In this document: positions 28,249-38,758 of the stretch, one piece after another
Position numbering within the stretch: the stretch's first letter is position 1
Layout: every line of letters begins with the position of its first letter
Made by a program: the position numbers and the translations under genes
The notes under the pieces: model-generated
The model's input: only the letters and a program-made list of their open reading frames with translations
What the model was told of the DNA's origin: nothing
Database searches by the model: none
Source: Ruegeria lacuscaerulensis ITI-1157
GTDB lineage: Bacteria; Pseudomonadota; Alphaproteobacteria; Rhodobacterales; Rhodobacteraceae
Direction: 5' to 3'
DNA: 64,000 nucleotides
NCBI GenBank assembly: GCA_000161775.1
Contig: GG704596.1
Coordinates: forward strand, 2,623,017-2,687,016

Positions 28249-29640
28249 TGGCCGCAGGAGCTGCCCAAGACCAAGGGGCCAAAATACACTCTTGTGGCCG
28301 ACACGATCCGCAAGGCCATCGAAAACAAGACGCTGGAGATTGGGGCCAAGCTGCCGCCAGTGCGCGAGCTGGCGTATCGATTGCAGATCACGCCGGGAAC
28401 GGTCGCGCGAGCCTATTCCATTCTGACCGATGAAGGGTTGCTGAAGGCCGAGGTCGGGCGGGGTACATTCGTGGCGCCGCCGAAGACGCCTCTGCTGGAT
28501 GACCTATGGTCGCGGCAGTTGCATTTACGCGATGACAAATACGATGCCAGTGTCAGCCTGTTCAGTCCCCGTCTGCCGGATGTGGGGCAGGTGGCGCTGA
28601 TCCGGTCGTGCCTTGCGAAAGTGGCGCAGGGTGATCCGGAAATGTTCATGAACTATCCCACCCGTGACGCCTATCTTCCGGTCCGGCAAGCGGTGGTCGA
28701 CTGGCTTGCCGACCTGCCATTGGGAACACTCACCGCGGATGACATCGTATTGACCCATGGCGGCCAAAGCGGGTTGTGCGTGGTGTTCCAGACCATATTG
28801 CGCGGGCCGAAACCCGTTGTTCTGGTCGAGGACCTGTCTTATGCGGGGTTCCGCCGTGCAGGCGAGCTGATGCGGGCTGAGGTGGTCGGCGTCAAGATGG
28901 ACAAATGGGGCATCAGCCCTGACGCGCTGGATCACATTCTGCGTCAGACACAGGCACAGGCGATCTGCGTCTCGCCCGAGGTGCAAAACCCGACCGGGGG
29001 CCACTCACCGCTTGAGCGACGCAACGAAGTGATCGAGATTGCCCGCCGCCACGATCTGCAGATCATCGAGGATGATTGCTATCGTATGGGCGAGGCGCGT
29101 GCGCCCAGCTACCGGGCGCTGGCGCCCGAGCGGGGTTGGCATGTGTCGTCGATCTCCAAGACTCTGACTCCGGCGCTGCGGGTGGGTTTTGCCATTGCCC
29201 CGCGGGATCGCAGCGGTGATTTGCGCCGTTCGGCGGAATACGGGTATTTCGGTCTGGCACAGCCCTTGGCTGAACTGACCCGCCTGATGCTCAGCCATCC
29301 CCAGGCTCGGCAGTTGGCGCGCGATGTCCGGGCAAAGATGGGCGAATATGTCCGGGTGGCCGTCAATGCGCTGGGGGGGTTCGATCTGAACTGGGATCCC
29401 GATATTCCCTTCGTCTGGCTGAACCTTCCGTCGGGCTGGCGGTCTGCCGCCTTCAGCCGTGCCGCCGAACGCGAAGGAATTCAGATCCGGTCGGCCGACG
29501 AGTTCGCGCTGCGGGACGGGCGGGCGCCCAACGCGGTGCGCATCGCGATGAACGGCCACGTCTCGCTGAAGCAGTTCGAATCCGCCATGCTGCGCCTGCG
29601 CGCGTTGCTCGACAATCCGCCCGAGCAAATCAGCGTGTAA
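28237..29640 (+). CDS. MocR-type GntR regulator with aminotransferase domain
   Basis: A 467-residue transcription factor of the MocR/PdxR group. The N-terminal winged helix-turn-helix (about residues 16-82) has KLPPVRELAYRLQITPGTVARAY and a wing region LLKAEVGRGTFV. The rest is a fold-type I aminotransferase domain: VLTHGGQSGLCVVFQTI, SPEVQNPTGGHSPLERR, IIEDDCYRMGEA and SSISKTLTPALRVGF with the PLP lysine. Such proteins sense PLP or an aminated ligand; the regulated gene here is unknown, with itself and the divergent DUF1127 gene the nearest candidates. Confidence 0.88.
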   Translation: MDTIWPQELPKTKGPKYTLVADTIRKAIENKTLEIGAKLPPVRELAYRLQITPGTVARAYSILTDEGLLKAEVGRGTFVAPPKTPLLDDLWSRQLHLRDDKYDASVSLFSPRLPDVGQVALIRSCLAKVAQGDPEMFMNYPTRDAYLPVRQAVVDWLADLPLGTLTADDIVLTHGGQSGLCVVFQTILRGPKPVVLVEDLSYAGFRRAGELMRAEVVGVKMDKWGISPDALDHILRQTQAQAICVSPEVQNPTGGHSPLERRNEVIEIARRHDLQIIEDDCYRMGEARAPSYRALAPERGWHVSSISKTLTPALRVGFAIAPRDRSGDLRRSAEYGYFGLAQPLAELTRLMLSHPQARQLARDVRAKMGEYVRVAVNALGGFDLNWDPDIPFVWLNLPSGWRSAAFSRAAEREGIQIRSADEFALRDGRAPNAVRIAMNGHVSLKQFESAMLRLRALLDNPPEQISV

Positions 29641-29708
29641 TTTTGGGGTAAATTGATACCTATTTTGCAAGCCCTTGTTTTATATAGATTAATTGAAGTT
29701 TGGCGTTC

Positions 29709-29737
29709 TTGACGCGCAGGTGCCGTCCGTCTAAATA
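29709..29737 (+). promoter_or_regulatory. Predicted promoter of rplM-rpsI
   Basis: TTGACG at 29709-29714, a 17-base spacer, and TAAATA at 29732-29737, 67 bases before the rplM ATG. The spacing is optimal and both boxes are close to consensus. Confidence 0.65.
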
Positions 29738-29754
29738 CCGATCCATCGAATTCG

Positions 29755-29776
29755 GACCGCTCCGGCAGGGGCGGTC
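29755..29776 (+). promoter_or_regulatory. Leader hairpin in the rplM 5' region
   Basis: A 6-bp stem GACCGC/GCGGTC with a 10-base loop, followed by TTTC, between the promoter and the rplM start. It could be part of an autoregulatory leader, as found for several ribosomal operons, but a known L13-leader family is not claimed. Confidence 0.35.
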
Positions 29777-29803
29777 TTTCACATCAAACAGGATTGTCCT
29801 GAC

Positions 29804-30262
29804 ATGAAAACCTTCTCTGCAACTCCTGCAGACATCGACAAGAAGTGGATCCTGATCGACGCCGAGGGCGTTGTTCTGGGCCGTCTTGCCTCGATCGTCG
29901 CCATGCGCCTGCGTGGCAAGCACAAGCCGTCGTTCACCCCGAACATGGACATGGGCGACAACGTCATCGTCATCAACGCCGACAAGATCCAGATGACCGG
30001 CAAGAAGCGCGACGAGCACTTCTACTGGCACACCGGCCACCCGGGTGGCATCAAGTCGCGCACCAAGCAGCAGATCCTGGAAGGCGCGCACCCCGAGCGT
30101 GTGGTCTACCAGGCCGTCAAGCGCATGCTGCCGGGCAACCGTCTGTCGCGCAAGCAGATGACCAACCTGCGCATCTATGCCGGTGCCGAGCACCCGCACG
30201 AAGCCCAGGCCCCCGAAGTTCTGGATGTCAAATCCATGAACAAGAAAAACACCCGGAGCTAA
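29804..30262 (+). CDS. rplM: 50S ribosomal protein L13
   Basis: A 152-residue ribosomal protein of the large subunit, of normal length. Conserved segments are [37 protein letters not shown], and [22 protein letters not shown], ending [10 protein letters not shown]. It is followed 6 bases later by rpsI, the usual bacterial rplM-rpsI operon. Confidence 0.98.
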   Translation: MKTFSATPADIDKKWILIDAEGVVLGRLASIVAMRLRGKHKPSFTPNMDMGDNVIVINADKIQMTGKKRDEHFYWHTGHPGGIKSRTKQQILEGAHPERVVYQAVKRMLPGNRLSRKQMTNLRIYAGAEHPHEAQAPEVLDVKSMNKKNTRS

Positions 30263-30268
30263 TGACCG

Positions 30269-30754
30269 ATGGCTGATCAGATCAATACTCTCGAAGAGCT
30301 GAGCGCCGTCGCAGGCGTTGAAACCGTGGCCGAAGAAGTTGTTGTGCGCGAGCCCGTGCGTGACGAACTAGGTCGCTCCTATGCAACCGGCAAGCGTAAA
30401 GACGCTGTTGCCCGCGTTTGGATCAAGCCGGGTTCCGGCAAGGTCACCGTGAACGGCAAAGACCAGGACGTGTATTTCGCACGCCCCGTTCTGCAGCTGA
30501 TCCTGCGCCAGCCGTTCCAGGTTGCCGGTGTCGAAGGTGAATTCGACGTGGTCGCAACCGTCAAGGGCGGTGGCCTGACCGGTCAGGCCGGCGCGGTCAA
30601 GCACGGCATCTCGAAAGCGCTGCAGCTGTACGATCCCAGCCTGCGCGGTGCCCTTAAGGCCGCCGGCTTCCTGACCCGCGACAGCCGCGTCGTGGAACGC
30701 AAAAAATACGGCAAGCGCAAAGCCCGCCGTTCGTTCCAGTTCTCCAAGCGTTAA
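30269..30754 (+). CDS. rpsI: 30S ribosomal protein S9
   Basis: A 161-residue protein. The S9 fold begins at about residue 34 ([20 protein letters not shown]) and ends with the conserved basic tail [16 protein letters not shown], which reaches the ribosomal P site. The first 33 residues form an acidic extension, as in other alphaproteobacterial S9 proteins. It is the second gene of the rplM operon and is followed by a strong terminator. Confidence 0.98.
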   Translation: MADQINTLEELSAVAGVETVAEEVVVREPVRDELGRSYATGKRKDAVARVWIKPGSGKVTVNGKDQDVYFARPVLQLILRQPFQVAGVEGEFDVVATVKGGGLTGQAGAVKHGISKALQLYDPSLRGALKAAGFLTRDSRVVERKKYGKRKARRSFQFSKR

Positions 30755-30777
30755 TCGCTGCCGAGGGCACAAAATGC

Positions 30778-30806
30778 AAAGGGCTCGCATCTGCGAGCCC
30801 TTTTTT
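30778..30806 (+). terminator. Terminator after rpsI
   Basis: Nine-base-pair stem GGGCTCGCA/TGCGAGCCC with a TC loop, AAA before and TTTTTT after. The A-tract on its left lets it also stop transcription arriving on the minus strand from the transporter operon. Confidence 0.92.
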
Positions 30807-30824
30807 CGTGGCTGGGAGGTGGAG

Positions 30825-31985
30825 TTATTCTTCGTGCACTTTCTTCCACGCCCCGTTTTCCACCACGTTGACATAGACCGTATCGGCGCCCTGATGGTCA
30901 TCGGGGCCAAAGGTCATGTGGTTGCCAACCAGATCATCCTGATAGTCCAGTGACTCCATCGCGGCGATAAAGCTTTCATGTGTCAGGTCGGGGCCGGCGG
31001 CCTCCAGCGCCTTGACCATCATTTCGGCGGCGGCGTAGCCCAGCATCGAAAAGCCGACCGGGTCTTCGCCGGTGGCGGCCTTGTATTCCTCGATGAAGGC
31101 CTTGGGGGCGGGCTCATCCGCGCGGGCCCACAGGTCCTGCCACGAGGCAGCGGCGTAGAAACCGTCGGTCACGCCGCCGGGTACCTGCGCTACCACGGTC
31201 AGGAAACTGGCCGAGGTGCCCAGGAACTTCATATCGTCCAGACCCATCTTCTTGGCAGTACCGACCACGGTGATGACCTGTCGCACACCCAGGGCCATCG
31301 TGACGATGTCGCAACCTTCTTCCTTCAGCTTGCTCAGCGAGCCCACGAAATCGGTTTCATCAGGTTTATGAGTGGTTTCCGCGGCGAAGCTAATGCCGGC
31401 TTCCTTAGCGCCTTCGTGGCTGCCTTCCAGGATTTCCTTGCCGAAATCGGTGGGCAGATACATCGTGCAGACCTTGTCGCCGCCGAATTCCTGCGCCAGG
31501 TACTTCACGCCCACGCGCGCCTGATCGTAATAGCTGGAAAACGAGGTGAACTTGTTTTTCATCGGTTCCTGCAGCATCTGCCGCGCGGCCGACAGGGGGG
31601 CGACGTTGGGAATGCCTTTCGGGTCCAGCAGTTTGAACCCGGCCAGGTTCATCGGCGTTCCCAGCGATTGCAGCATGGCGAACACCTTGTCGCGGTTCAG
31701 CAGCTTGTTGTAGCCCTGCATCGCGCGCGGCATCTGGTATCCGTTGTCCTCGACCACATAGCGGATCTTGCGGCCATGCACGCCGCCATTGGCGTTGACC
31801 CGGTCGAACACCACGTTCGCGCCCTTGGTGGCCGGAACCCCCACGGCGGCAAAAATGCCGCTGAGGTCATTGACCGAGCCGATGACGATTTCGTCGTCGG
31901 TCACGCCTTGCGTTTCGGCCCAGCCCATCGAGGCCAGGGCGGACAGGGCGGTTGCCGCCGCCAGCCGTCTGATTGCTTTGGTCAT
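30825..31985 (-). CDS. ABC transporter periplasmic binding protein (branched-chain amino acid type)
   Basis: A 386-residue periplasmic binding protein of the Leu/Ile/Val type (Peripla_BP_6). Signal peptide MTKAIRRLAAATALSALASMGWA. The mature part begins QGVTDDEIVIGSVNDLSG, the standard start for this family, and continues with GANVVFDRVNANGGVHGRKI, YNKLLNRDKVFAMLQSLGTP and PLSAARQML. The ATG at 31985 has GGGAGGAAG upstream. It is the last gene of the liv-type operon. The ligand may not be an amino acid: such systems also import aromatic or other carboxylates, and the CoA ligase beside it hints at an organic acid. Confidence 0.88.
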   Translation of the reverse strand: MTKAIRRLAAATALSALASMGWAETQGVTDDEIVIGSVNDLSGIFAAVGVPATKGANVVFDRVNANGGVHGRKIRYVVEDNGYQMPRAMQGYNKLLNRDKVFAMLQSLGTPMNLAGFKLLDPKGIPNVAPLSAARQMLQEPMKNKFTSFSSYYDQARVGVKYLAQEFGGDKVCTMYLPTDFGKEILEGSHEGAKEAGISFAAETTHKPDETDFVGSLSKLKEEGCDIVTMALGVRQVITVVGTAKKMGLDDMKFLGTSASFLTVVAQVPGGVTDGFYAAASWQDLWARADEPAPKAFIEEYKAATGEDPVGFSMLGYAAAEMMVKALEAAGPDLTHESFIAAMESLDYQDDLVGNHMTFGPDDHQGADTVYVNVVENGAWKKVHEE

Positions 31986-32016
31986 GTGTCTTCCTCCCTT
32001 GGGATTGATCCCTGTT

Positions 32017-33903
<1,887 letters not shown>

Positions 33904-33908
33904 CCGGC

Positions 33909-34682
33909 TCACCTCCACGTCTTCTTGCGTTTCCAGCGGCGGTTTTCCCGCGCGCCTTCCTCCTGCACGCCCAGATAGAAGTTCTGGATGTCCTCGGACC
34001 GCATCAGCACGTCGGCGGGGCCATCCATCACGATGCGCCCGACCTCCATGACATAGCCATGATCGGCCAGTTCCAGCGCGGCGTTGGCGTTCTGCTCGAC
34101 CAGCATCATGGTCATGTTCTGCTCGTCATTCAGGCGTCTGAGGATGCCGAAGATCTCTTGGACCAGCAGCGGCGACAGGCCCAGCGAGGGTTCATCCAGC
34201 AGCATGATGCGCGGGTTGGCCATCAGGCCGCGGCCGATGGCCAGCATCTGCTGCTGCCCGCCCGACAGGGTGCCGGCCTCTTGGTTGCGGCGTTCCTTCA
34301 GGACCGGGAAGTAGGAAAACACCATCTCGCGGTCGCGCTCGATCTGGGCCTTGTCATGCAGGGTATAGGCCCCCAGGCTGAGGTTTTCGTTCACAGTCAG
34401 CAGCGGGAACACCTCGCGCCCCTCGGGCACATGCACGATGCCTTTCTGGACGATCTTGTGCGGCTCCAGCCCCTGGATTTCCTCGCCGTCGAAGGTGATC
34501 GTGCCCTTTTCCGGGTCCATCACGCCCGAGACGGTCTTCATCAACGTCGTCTTGCCCGCCCCGTTGGCGCCCAGGATCGAGACGATCTGGCCCGGGCGCA
34601 CGTCCAGCGACACGCCGCGGATCGCCATGATCGGGCCATAGAAGCTTTCGATGTTGCGGATGCTCAGGATCGGTGCGCTCAT
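33909..34682 (-). CDS. livF: ABC transporter ATP-binding protein (LivF-type)
   Basis: A 257-residue ABC ATPase, one of two in the branched-chain transporter. Walker A is LGANGAGKTTLMK, the signature is LSGGQQQMLAIGRGLM, Walker B is IMLLDEPSLGLSP, and the switch His region is MLVEQNANAALE. The length and the E-x-R-x-x-F region (EGREVFPLLTVNENLSLGAY) identify the LivF branch. The C-terminal 15 residues are unusually basic (ENRRWKRKKTW). It overlaps the upstream ATPase gene by four bases. Confidence 0.93.
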   Translation of the reverse strand: MSAPILSIRNIESFYGPIMAIRGVSLDVRPGQIVSILGANGAGKTTLMKTVSGVMDPEKGTITFDGEEIQGLEPHKIVQKGIVHVPEGREVFPLLTVNENLSLGAYTLHDKAQIERDREMVFSYFPVLKERRNQEAGTLSGGQQQMLAIGRGLMANPRIMLLDEPSLGLSPLLVQEIFGILRRLNDEQNMTMMLVEQNANAALELADHGYVMEVGRIVMDGPADVLMRSEDIQNFYLGVQEEGARENRRWKRKKTWR

Positions 34683-35443
34683 GAGGCTTTCCCCAGATAG
34701 GCTTCGACGACGGCAGGGTGCGATTGCACCTGCGCCGGTGTCCCAAGGGCCAGTTTCGCCCCATCGGCCATGGCCAGCACCCGGTCGGACACGCCCGAGA
34801 CCAGCCCCATGTCATGTTCGACCATCAGCACCGTGATCCCCATCTGCCGCCGGATGTCGTCGATCCACCAACGCATGTCGGTTGTTTCTTCGACCGACAG
34901 CCCCGAGGCCGGTTCATCCAGCAGCAGCAGCTTGGGGTCGGTGGCCAGCGCGCGCGCAACCTCGACCACCTTGCGCACGCCATAGGGCAGGCCGGCGATC
35001 ATCTTGTCGCGATAGGCCTGCAGATCGAGGAAATCGATGATCTCTTCGACCTTCTCGCGGTTCTCCAGCTCTTGCCGGCGGGCCGAGCGGGTAAAGAACA
35101 CCTCGGACAGCAGGTTGGTGCGCCGGTGGCGGTGCCGCCCGACCAGCAGGTTCTGCAACACGGTGGCATGTTCGAACAGCTCGATGTTCTGGAAGGTGCG
35201 CGCGACGCCATAGGCGGCCACGCCCGAGGGTTTGACCTGCAGCAGATCGTGACCGTCGAACCGGATCTGGCCCGCAAACGGGTCGTAGAAACGCGAGATC
35301 AGGTTGAACACCGTGGATTTGCCCGCCCCGTTCGGGCCGACGATGGCAAAGACCTCGCCTTCTTCGACGGAAAAGGACAGGTCGTTCACCGCCGTCAGGC
35401 CACCGAATTTCAGGGTGACGTTCTCGAATTCCAGCAGGCTCAT
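34679..35443 (-). CDS. livG: ABC transporter ATP-binding protein (LivG-type)
   Basis: A 254-residue ABC ATPase of the LivG branch. Walker A is VGPNGAGKSTVFNLISRFY, followed by GVARTFQNIELFEHATVLQNLLVGRH, a LivG hallmark; Walker B is LLLLDEPASGLSVEET and the switch is VLMVEHDMGLVSGVSDRVLAM. The signature loop reads LPYGVRKVVEVARALA in place of LSGGQ, as is common in LivG. ATGA overlaps on both sides couple it to livM and livF. Confidence 0.93.
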   Translation of the reverse strand: MSLLEFENVTLKFGGLTAVNDLSFSVEEGEVFAIVGPNGAGKSTVFNLISRFYDPFAGQIRFDGHDLLQVKPSGVAAYGVARTFQNIELFEHATVLQNLLVGRHRHRRTNLLSEVFFTRSARRQELENREKVEEIIDFLDLQAYRDKMIAGLPYGVRKVVEVARALATDPKLLLLDEPASGLSVEETTDMRWWIDDIRRQMGITVLMVEHDMGLVSGVSDRVLAMADGAKLALGTPAQVQSHPAVVEAYLGKAS

Positions 35444-36535
35444 CTCAGGCGCTCCGTCTTGAGATAGGATTTCTGCCGCTTGAACATGTCCTTGCGGTAG
35501 AAAGGGAACAGCTCGAACCAGGTGCGGATTTTCAGCCAGCGGCCATAGATGCCCATCGGCTCGAACAGGATGAACCCGATCAGGATCATGCCGAAAATGC
35601 CGAATTCCAGCCCCGGAATGGCGACCGTGCTGCCGCCGAACAGGGCACCGACATTTTCCTTGGCGATCGACAGGAATTGCGGCAGGAACCCGATGATGAT
35701 GGCGCCCAGAAACGCCCCGTGGATAGAGCCCAGCCCGCCGATCACGATCATCATCAGCAATTGGATCGAGATGACGACACTGAAGGATTCATTGTTGAAT
35801 GCGCCAGCATAAAGGCCCATCAGAGCGCCCGCCCACCCGGTCACCGCACAGGACAGGGCAAAAGACACTGTCTTGGTGCGCGCGATGTCGATGCCCATCG
35901 CCTGCGCGGACACTTCCGAGTCGCGCACCGCGATGAAGCTGCGCCCCAGCGGCGTGCGCAGAAGGTTGATATAGCCCAGCGTGACCAGAACCGTGACGGC
36001 CAGAACCAGCCAGAAGAACTGCTCGGGCGTGCCCCAGCGGTCGACCAGATGGCCGAAAATCTCGACCCCGCCCATGTACTTGCCCGCGACACCGCCAGTG
36101 ATCGGTTCCGCCAGAACGATGAGGTCGTCCATCAGGATCGACAGGGCCAGGGTGAAGATCGCCAGATAGATGCCGTGCAGCCGCAGGGCAGGAATGGCGA
36201 CCGTGACCCCGGCGATGCCGGTCAGAATACCGGCCAGCGGAAAGGCGACCAGAAACGGCACGCCGGCCTCGATCACGATCACGTTGGCATAGCAGCCAAA
36301 GCCAGAAACGCCGCGTGGCCCAGGCTGGCCTGGCCTGTATGCCCGGTCAGATCATCAGCCCCAGCCCGGCGATGGCCCAGATCAGAACGTTGGTCAGCTC
36401 TCCCAGATAGAACGCGTCCAGCCACCACGGCGCGGCAATGACCACCGCCAGCAGGATCAGGTAAAGCGACAACTGGTATCCGTCCTTCCACGGGCGGATG
36501 TCCTGCATGTAGTCGGTTTTGAAAACGATCCTCAT
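35440..36535 (-). pseudogene. livM: ABC transporter permease LivM, interrupted by two single-base frameshifts
   Basis: Permease subunit of the branched-chain ABC transporter, with about ten hydrophobic segments. The N-terminal frame (start 36535) reads to WAIAGLGLMI and stops near 36347. Adding one base there continues LTGHTGQASLGHAAFLAL in a second frame, which again stops after about 20 residues; adding one base near 36293-36300 returns to the main frame at YANVIVIEAGVPF, which is intact to the end. The corrected product is about 365 residues, the usual LivM length, with the conserved GHTGQASLGHAAF and LLRTPLGRSFIAVRDSEVSAQAMG. Both changes shorten a run (CC to C, GGG to GG on the coding strand). 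Either the gene is broken or these are sequence errors. Confidence 0.85.
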
Positions 36536-36539
36536 GCGC

Positions 36540-37415
36540 TCAGACCTTCTTGACCCGGACCTGGCTGAACAGGCCGTGTGGACGGAAGATCAGCACCGCC
36601 AGCAACAGCGCATAGGGCGCGATTTGGCTGTAGCCTGCAGCAATGTAGCGGCTGGCGAAGGGTTCGATCACGCCGACGATCAGACCGCCTGCCAAGGCTC
36701 CGGGCAGGCTGCCGAACCCGCCGATGACCGCGGCCGCAAAGGCCTTGATCCCCAGCAGCCCGGTGGTCGGATCGACCGAGCCCTTGGCGGCGAACAGGAT
36801 GCCCGCGATCCCGGCCACGACACCGGCCAGACCCCAGATGAAACCCTGCACGCGCTTGACCGGCACCCCCATGTAATAGGCCGCCAGCTGGTTCTGCGAG
36901 GCGCCCTGCATCGCCAGACCCAGCTTGGTCTTGCTGAAAAACACATACAGCCCCCACGTCAGCAGCACCGTCACGACGATGACCGCCACGTCCTCCATCC
37001 CCAGGACCAGCCCGCCGAAACGGACCTCTTTGCCGGCCAGCGGGTTTTCCAGTGTCTGCGGCTCGTGACCCCAGATCAGCCCGGCGACAAAGCGGATCAC
37101 GAAGCCCAGGGCGATGGTCAGGATGACCACGGCGGTCTGGCTTTCCCCGAACAGGCGGCGGATGATCAGCCGGTCCAGCAGATACCCCAGCGCGCCCATG
37201 ATCCCCAGTGAGATAGGCAGGGCCAGCCAGAAGGGCAGGCCCATGTATTCCGTATTGGTCAACCCGATGGTGACGAAGGCGCCCAGCATCATGAAATCGC
37301 CCTGGGCGAAGTTCACGGCCTCGGTCGCCTTGTAGATCAGAACGAAGCCGAGCGCGATCAGGCCGTAGACACAGCCATTCGCCAGCCCGCTGATCAGCAG
37401 CTGTGCGTTGTCCAA
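36540..37415 (-). CDS. livH: ABC transporter permease (LivH-type)
   Basis: A 291-residue inner-membrane permease, partner of LivM. Family features are LISGLANGCVYGLIALGFVLIYKATEAVNFAQGDFMMLGAF at the N-terminus and GASQNQLAAYYMGVPVKRVQGFIWGLAGVVAGIAG in the cytoplasmic loop. The frame starts at a TTG (37415); GGGAGGAGA sits about 5 bases upstream, so the weak codon is acceptable. It is the first gene of the operon livH-livM-livG-livF-ligase-binding protein. Confidence 0.92.
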   Translation of the reverse strand: MDNAQLLISGLANGCVYGLIALGFVLIYKATEAVNFAQGDFMMLGAFVTIGLTNTEYMGLPFWLALPISLGIMGALGYLLDRLIIRRLFGESQTAVVILTIALGFVIRFVAGLIWGHEPQTLENPLAGKEVRFGGLVLGMEDVAVIVVTVLLTWGLYVFFSKTKLGLAMQGASQNQLAAYYMGVPVKRVQGFIWGLAGVVAGIAGILFAAKGSVDPTTGLLGIKAFAAAVIGGFGSLPGALAGGLIVGVIEPFASRYIAAGYSQIAPYALLLAVLIFRPHGLFSQVRVKKV

Positions 37416-37455
37416 ATTCTCCTCCCAATTGCCGGTTCGCCCGGCGTCTTTTGTG

Positions 37456-37489
37456 CGCGCCCCGGATCTCCTCCAATCTCCGGGGCGCG
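37456..37489. other. Strong hairpin in the leader of the liv operon
   Basis: Eleven-base-pair perfect stem CGCGCCCCGGA/TCCGGGGCGCG with a 12-base loop, between the MDR stop (37497) and livH (37415). Neither side is followed by a T-run, so it is not a standard terminator. On the minus strand it lies 40 bases before the livH start. Confidence 0.5.
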
Positions 37490-37496
37490 TATTCTA

Positions 37497-38525
37497 CTAT
37501 GGCGTGATGATGACCTTTCCGTCACTCTTTTTCAGCGCATCGGCCAGGCTGGAAACGATATTCCGCAGGGGCAGGTGCGTGGACACGTCGGTTTTCCAGC
37601 GCCCGTCGGCAAAGCGGGCCTGAACCTCGGCCACCACGCGCATCTGGTCTTCGGGTGGCGTGGACATCATCCATTGCGTCAGCCAGAACCCTTCGATCCG
37701 TTTGCTCATGAAGATCAACTGCCCCATCTGGGTCAGACGCGGGGCCTCGGTGCTCAGCTTGCCATAGCTGACCCAGCGCGCGCCGTTCGGCATGGCGCAG
37801 AAGATCTGCTCGGACAGCTGGTCGCAGACCGCATCCAGAAACACGCGCGGTTTCAGCGTTGCGCTGGTCTGCGCGAATTTCTCGACAACATCGGTGTCGG
37901 TGGTCACAAGAACCTCGGCCGCGCCGTGGGATTTCAGCAATTCGACCGCCTCGGCCCGGCGAACCATGGCGATGGGCTTCAGCCCCAGGTCACGCCCCAA
38001 CCCGCACATCAGCTTGCCCAACTGGCTGGTCGCCGCCGAGACGACGAAGGACTCTCCGGCCGATTTGGCGATATCGACCATCGCCATCGCGGTCAGCGGG
38101 TTCACGATCTGCGCGGCCCCATCGTCATCCGAGATCTCGGGGCGCAACGGGATGCACATCTGCGCCTGGGTCAGCGCATATTCCGCCCAGGCGCCCGAAC
38201 CCGAGGCCACGAAGGCCACTCTTTGGCCCATAAGCGCCTCGGCGCCTGCGCCGGTGGCGACCACGTCGCCGCAGCCCTCGAACCCGGCCGGGGCGCCCTT
38301 GACGCGTGGTTGACCGTATTCACCCTTGATGAAGTGAATGTCGGACGGATTCACCGATGCGGCGCGCAGTCGGATCAGAACCTGTCCGGGGCCCGGGGCG
38401 GGCACAGGGATTTCGGCCTCTTCCAGCCAGTCCGAGGCCTGCTCGATCACAGGTCCAGTAGCGGTATTGGCGTATCCGTCGAATTTCTGCACGACGGCGA
38501 ACATCGTTTTCGGCAAGTCGGTCAC
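37497..38525 (-). CDS. Zinc-free MDR-superfamily oxidoreductase (quinone reductase-like)
   Basis: A 342-residue medium-chain dehydrogenase/reductase. The GroES-like half contains GPGQVLIRLRAASVNPSDIHFIKGEYG and PAGFEGCGDVVATGAG; the catalytic zinc ligands of alcohol dehydrogenases are absent, as in the quinone-reductase group. The nucleotide fold is SFVVSAATSQLGKLMCGLGRDLGLKPIAMVRR, a variant of the AxxGxxG loop. The start is a GTG at 38525 with AGAGGAA upstream. It probably reduces an enone or acyl-CoA with NADPH. It is upstream of, and may be co-transcribed with, the liv operon, though an 82-base gap with a hairpin lies between. Confidence 0.85.
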   Translation of the reverse strand: MTDLPKTMFAVVQKFDGYANTATGPVIEQASDWLEEAEIPVPAPGPGQVLIRLRAASVNPSDIHFIKGEYGQPRVKGAPAGFEGCGDVVATGAGAEALMGQRVAFVASGSGAWAEYALTQAQMCIPLRPEISDDDGAAQIVNPLTAMAMVDIAKSAGESFVVSAATSQLGKLMCGLGRDLGLKPIAMVRRAEAVELLKSHGAAEVLVTTDTDVVEKFAQTSATLKPRVFLDAVCDQLSEQIFCAMPNGARWVSYGKLSTEAPRLTQMGQLIFMSKRIEGFWLTQWMMSTPPEDQMRVVAEVQARFADGRWKTDVSTHLPLRNIVSSLADALKKSDGKVIITP

Positions 38526-38685
38526 TGCTTGGTTCCTCTGTCAGTTCCGTCCGGCTTCAGATCCCCCTTCCGGACCAACCAATTGCCGGCGGTTCCGGCG
38601 AGGTGCGGTCGAGGGTGTTTTTCTGCTGCGGACGGTGCGTTGCAACCAAGCCAAACAAATGCCGCGTCTCGCGTCAATCAGCCTG

Positions 38686-38703
38686 TTCCGTAACGTTACG
38701 GAA
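38686..38703. promoter_or_regulatory. 18-bp perfect palindrome, candidate operator
   Basis: TTCCGTAACGTTACGGAA reads the same on both strands. It lies 161 bases upstream of the MDR start and downstream of the repeat-protein stop. TetR- and related-family regulators often use palindromes of this size; no such regulator gene is adjacent, so the factor is unknown. Confidence 0.45.
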
Positions 38704-38725
38704 GGCAGTCATCCGAGCGAAGCCT

Positions 38726-38752
38726 CCGGGGCCGAGCAAACAGCGGCCCCGG
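38726..38752 (-). terminator. Hairpin after the repeat-protein gene, possible terminator
   Basis: Nine-base-pair stem CCGGGGCCG/CGGCCCCGG, nine-base loop, 6 bases past the repeat-protein stop. There is no T-run after it, so termination would be imperfect or need Rho. Confidence 0.4.
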
Positions 38753-38758
38753 AAAGTG

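Noticed and set aside
37859-38313. Plus frames opposite the MDR gene
   Set aside because: They show only shadow composition (Arg/Pro/Ser rich), whereas the minus frame has the MDR motifs.
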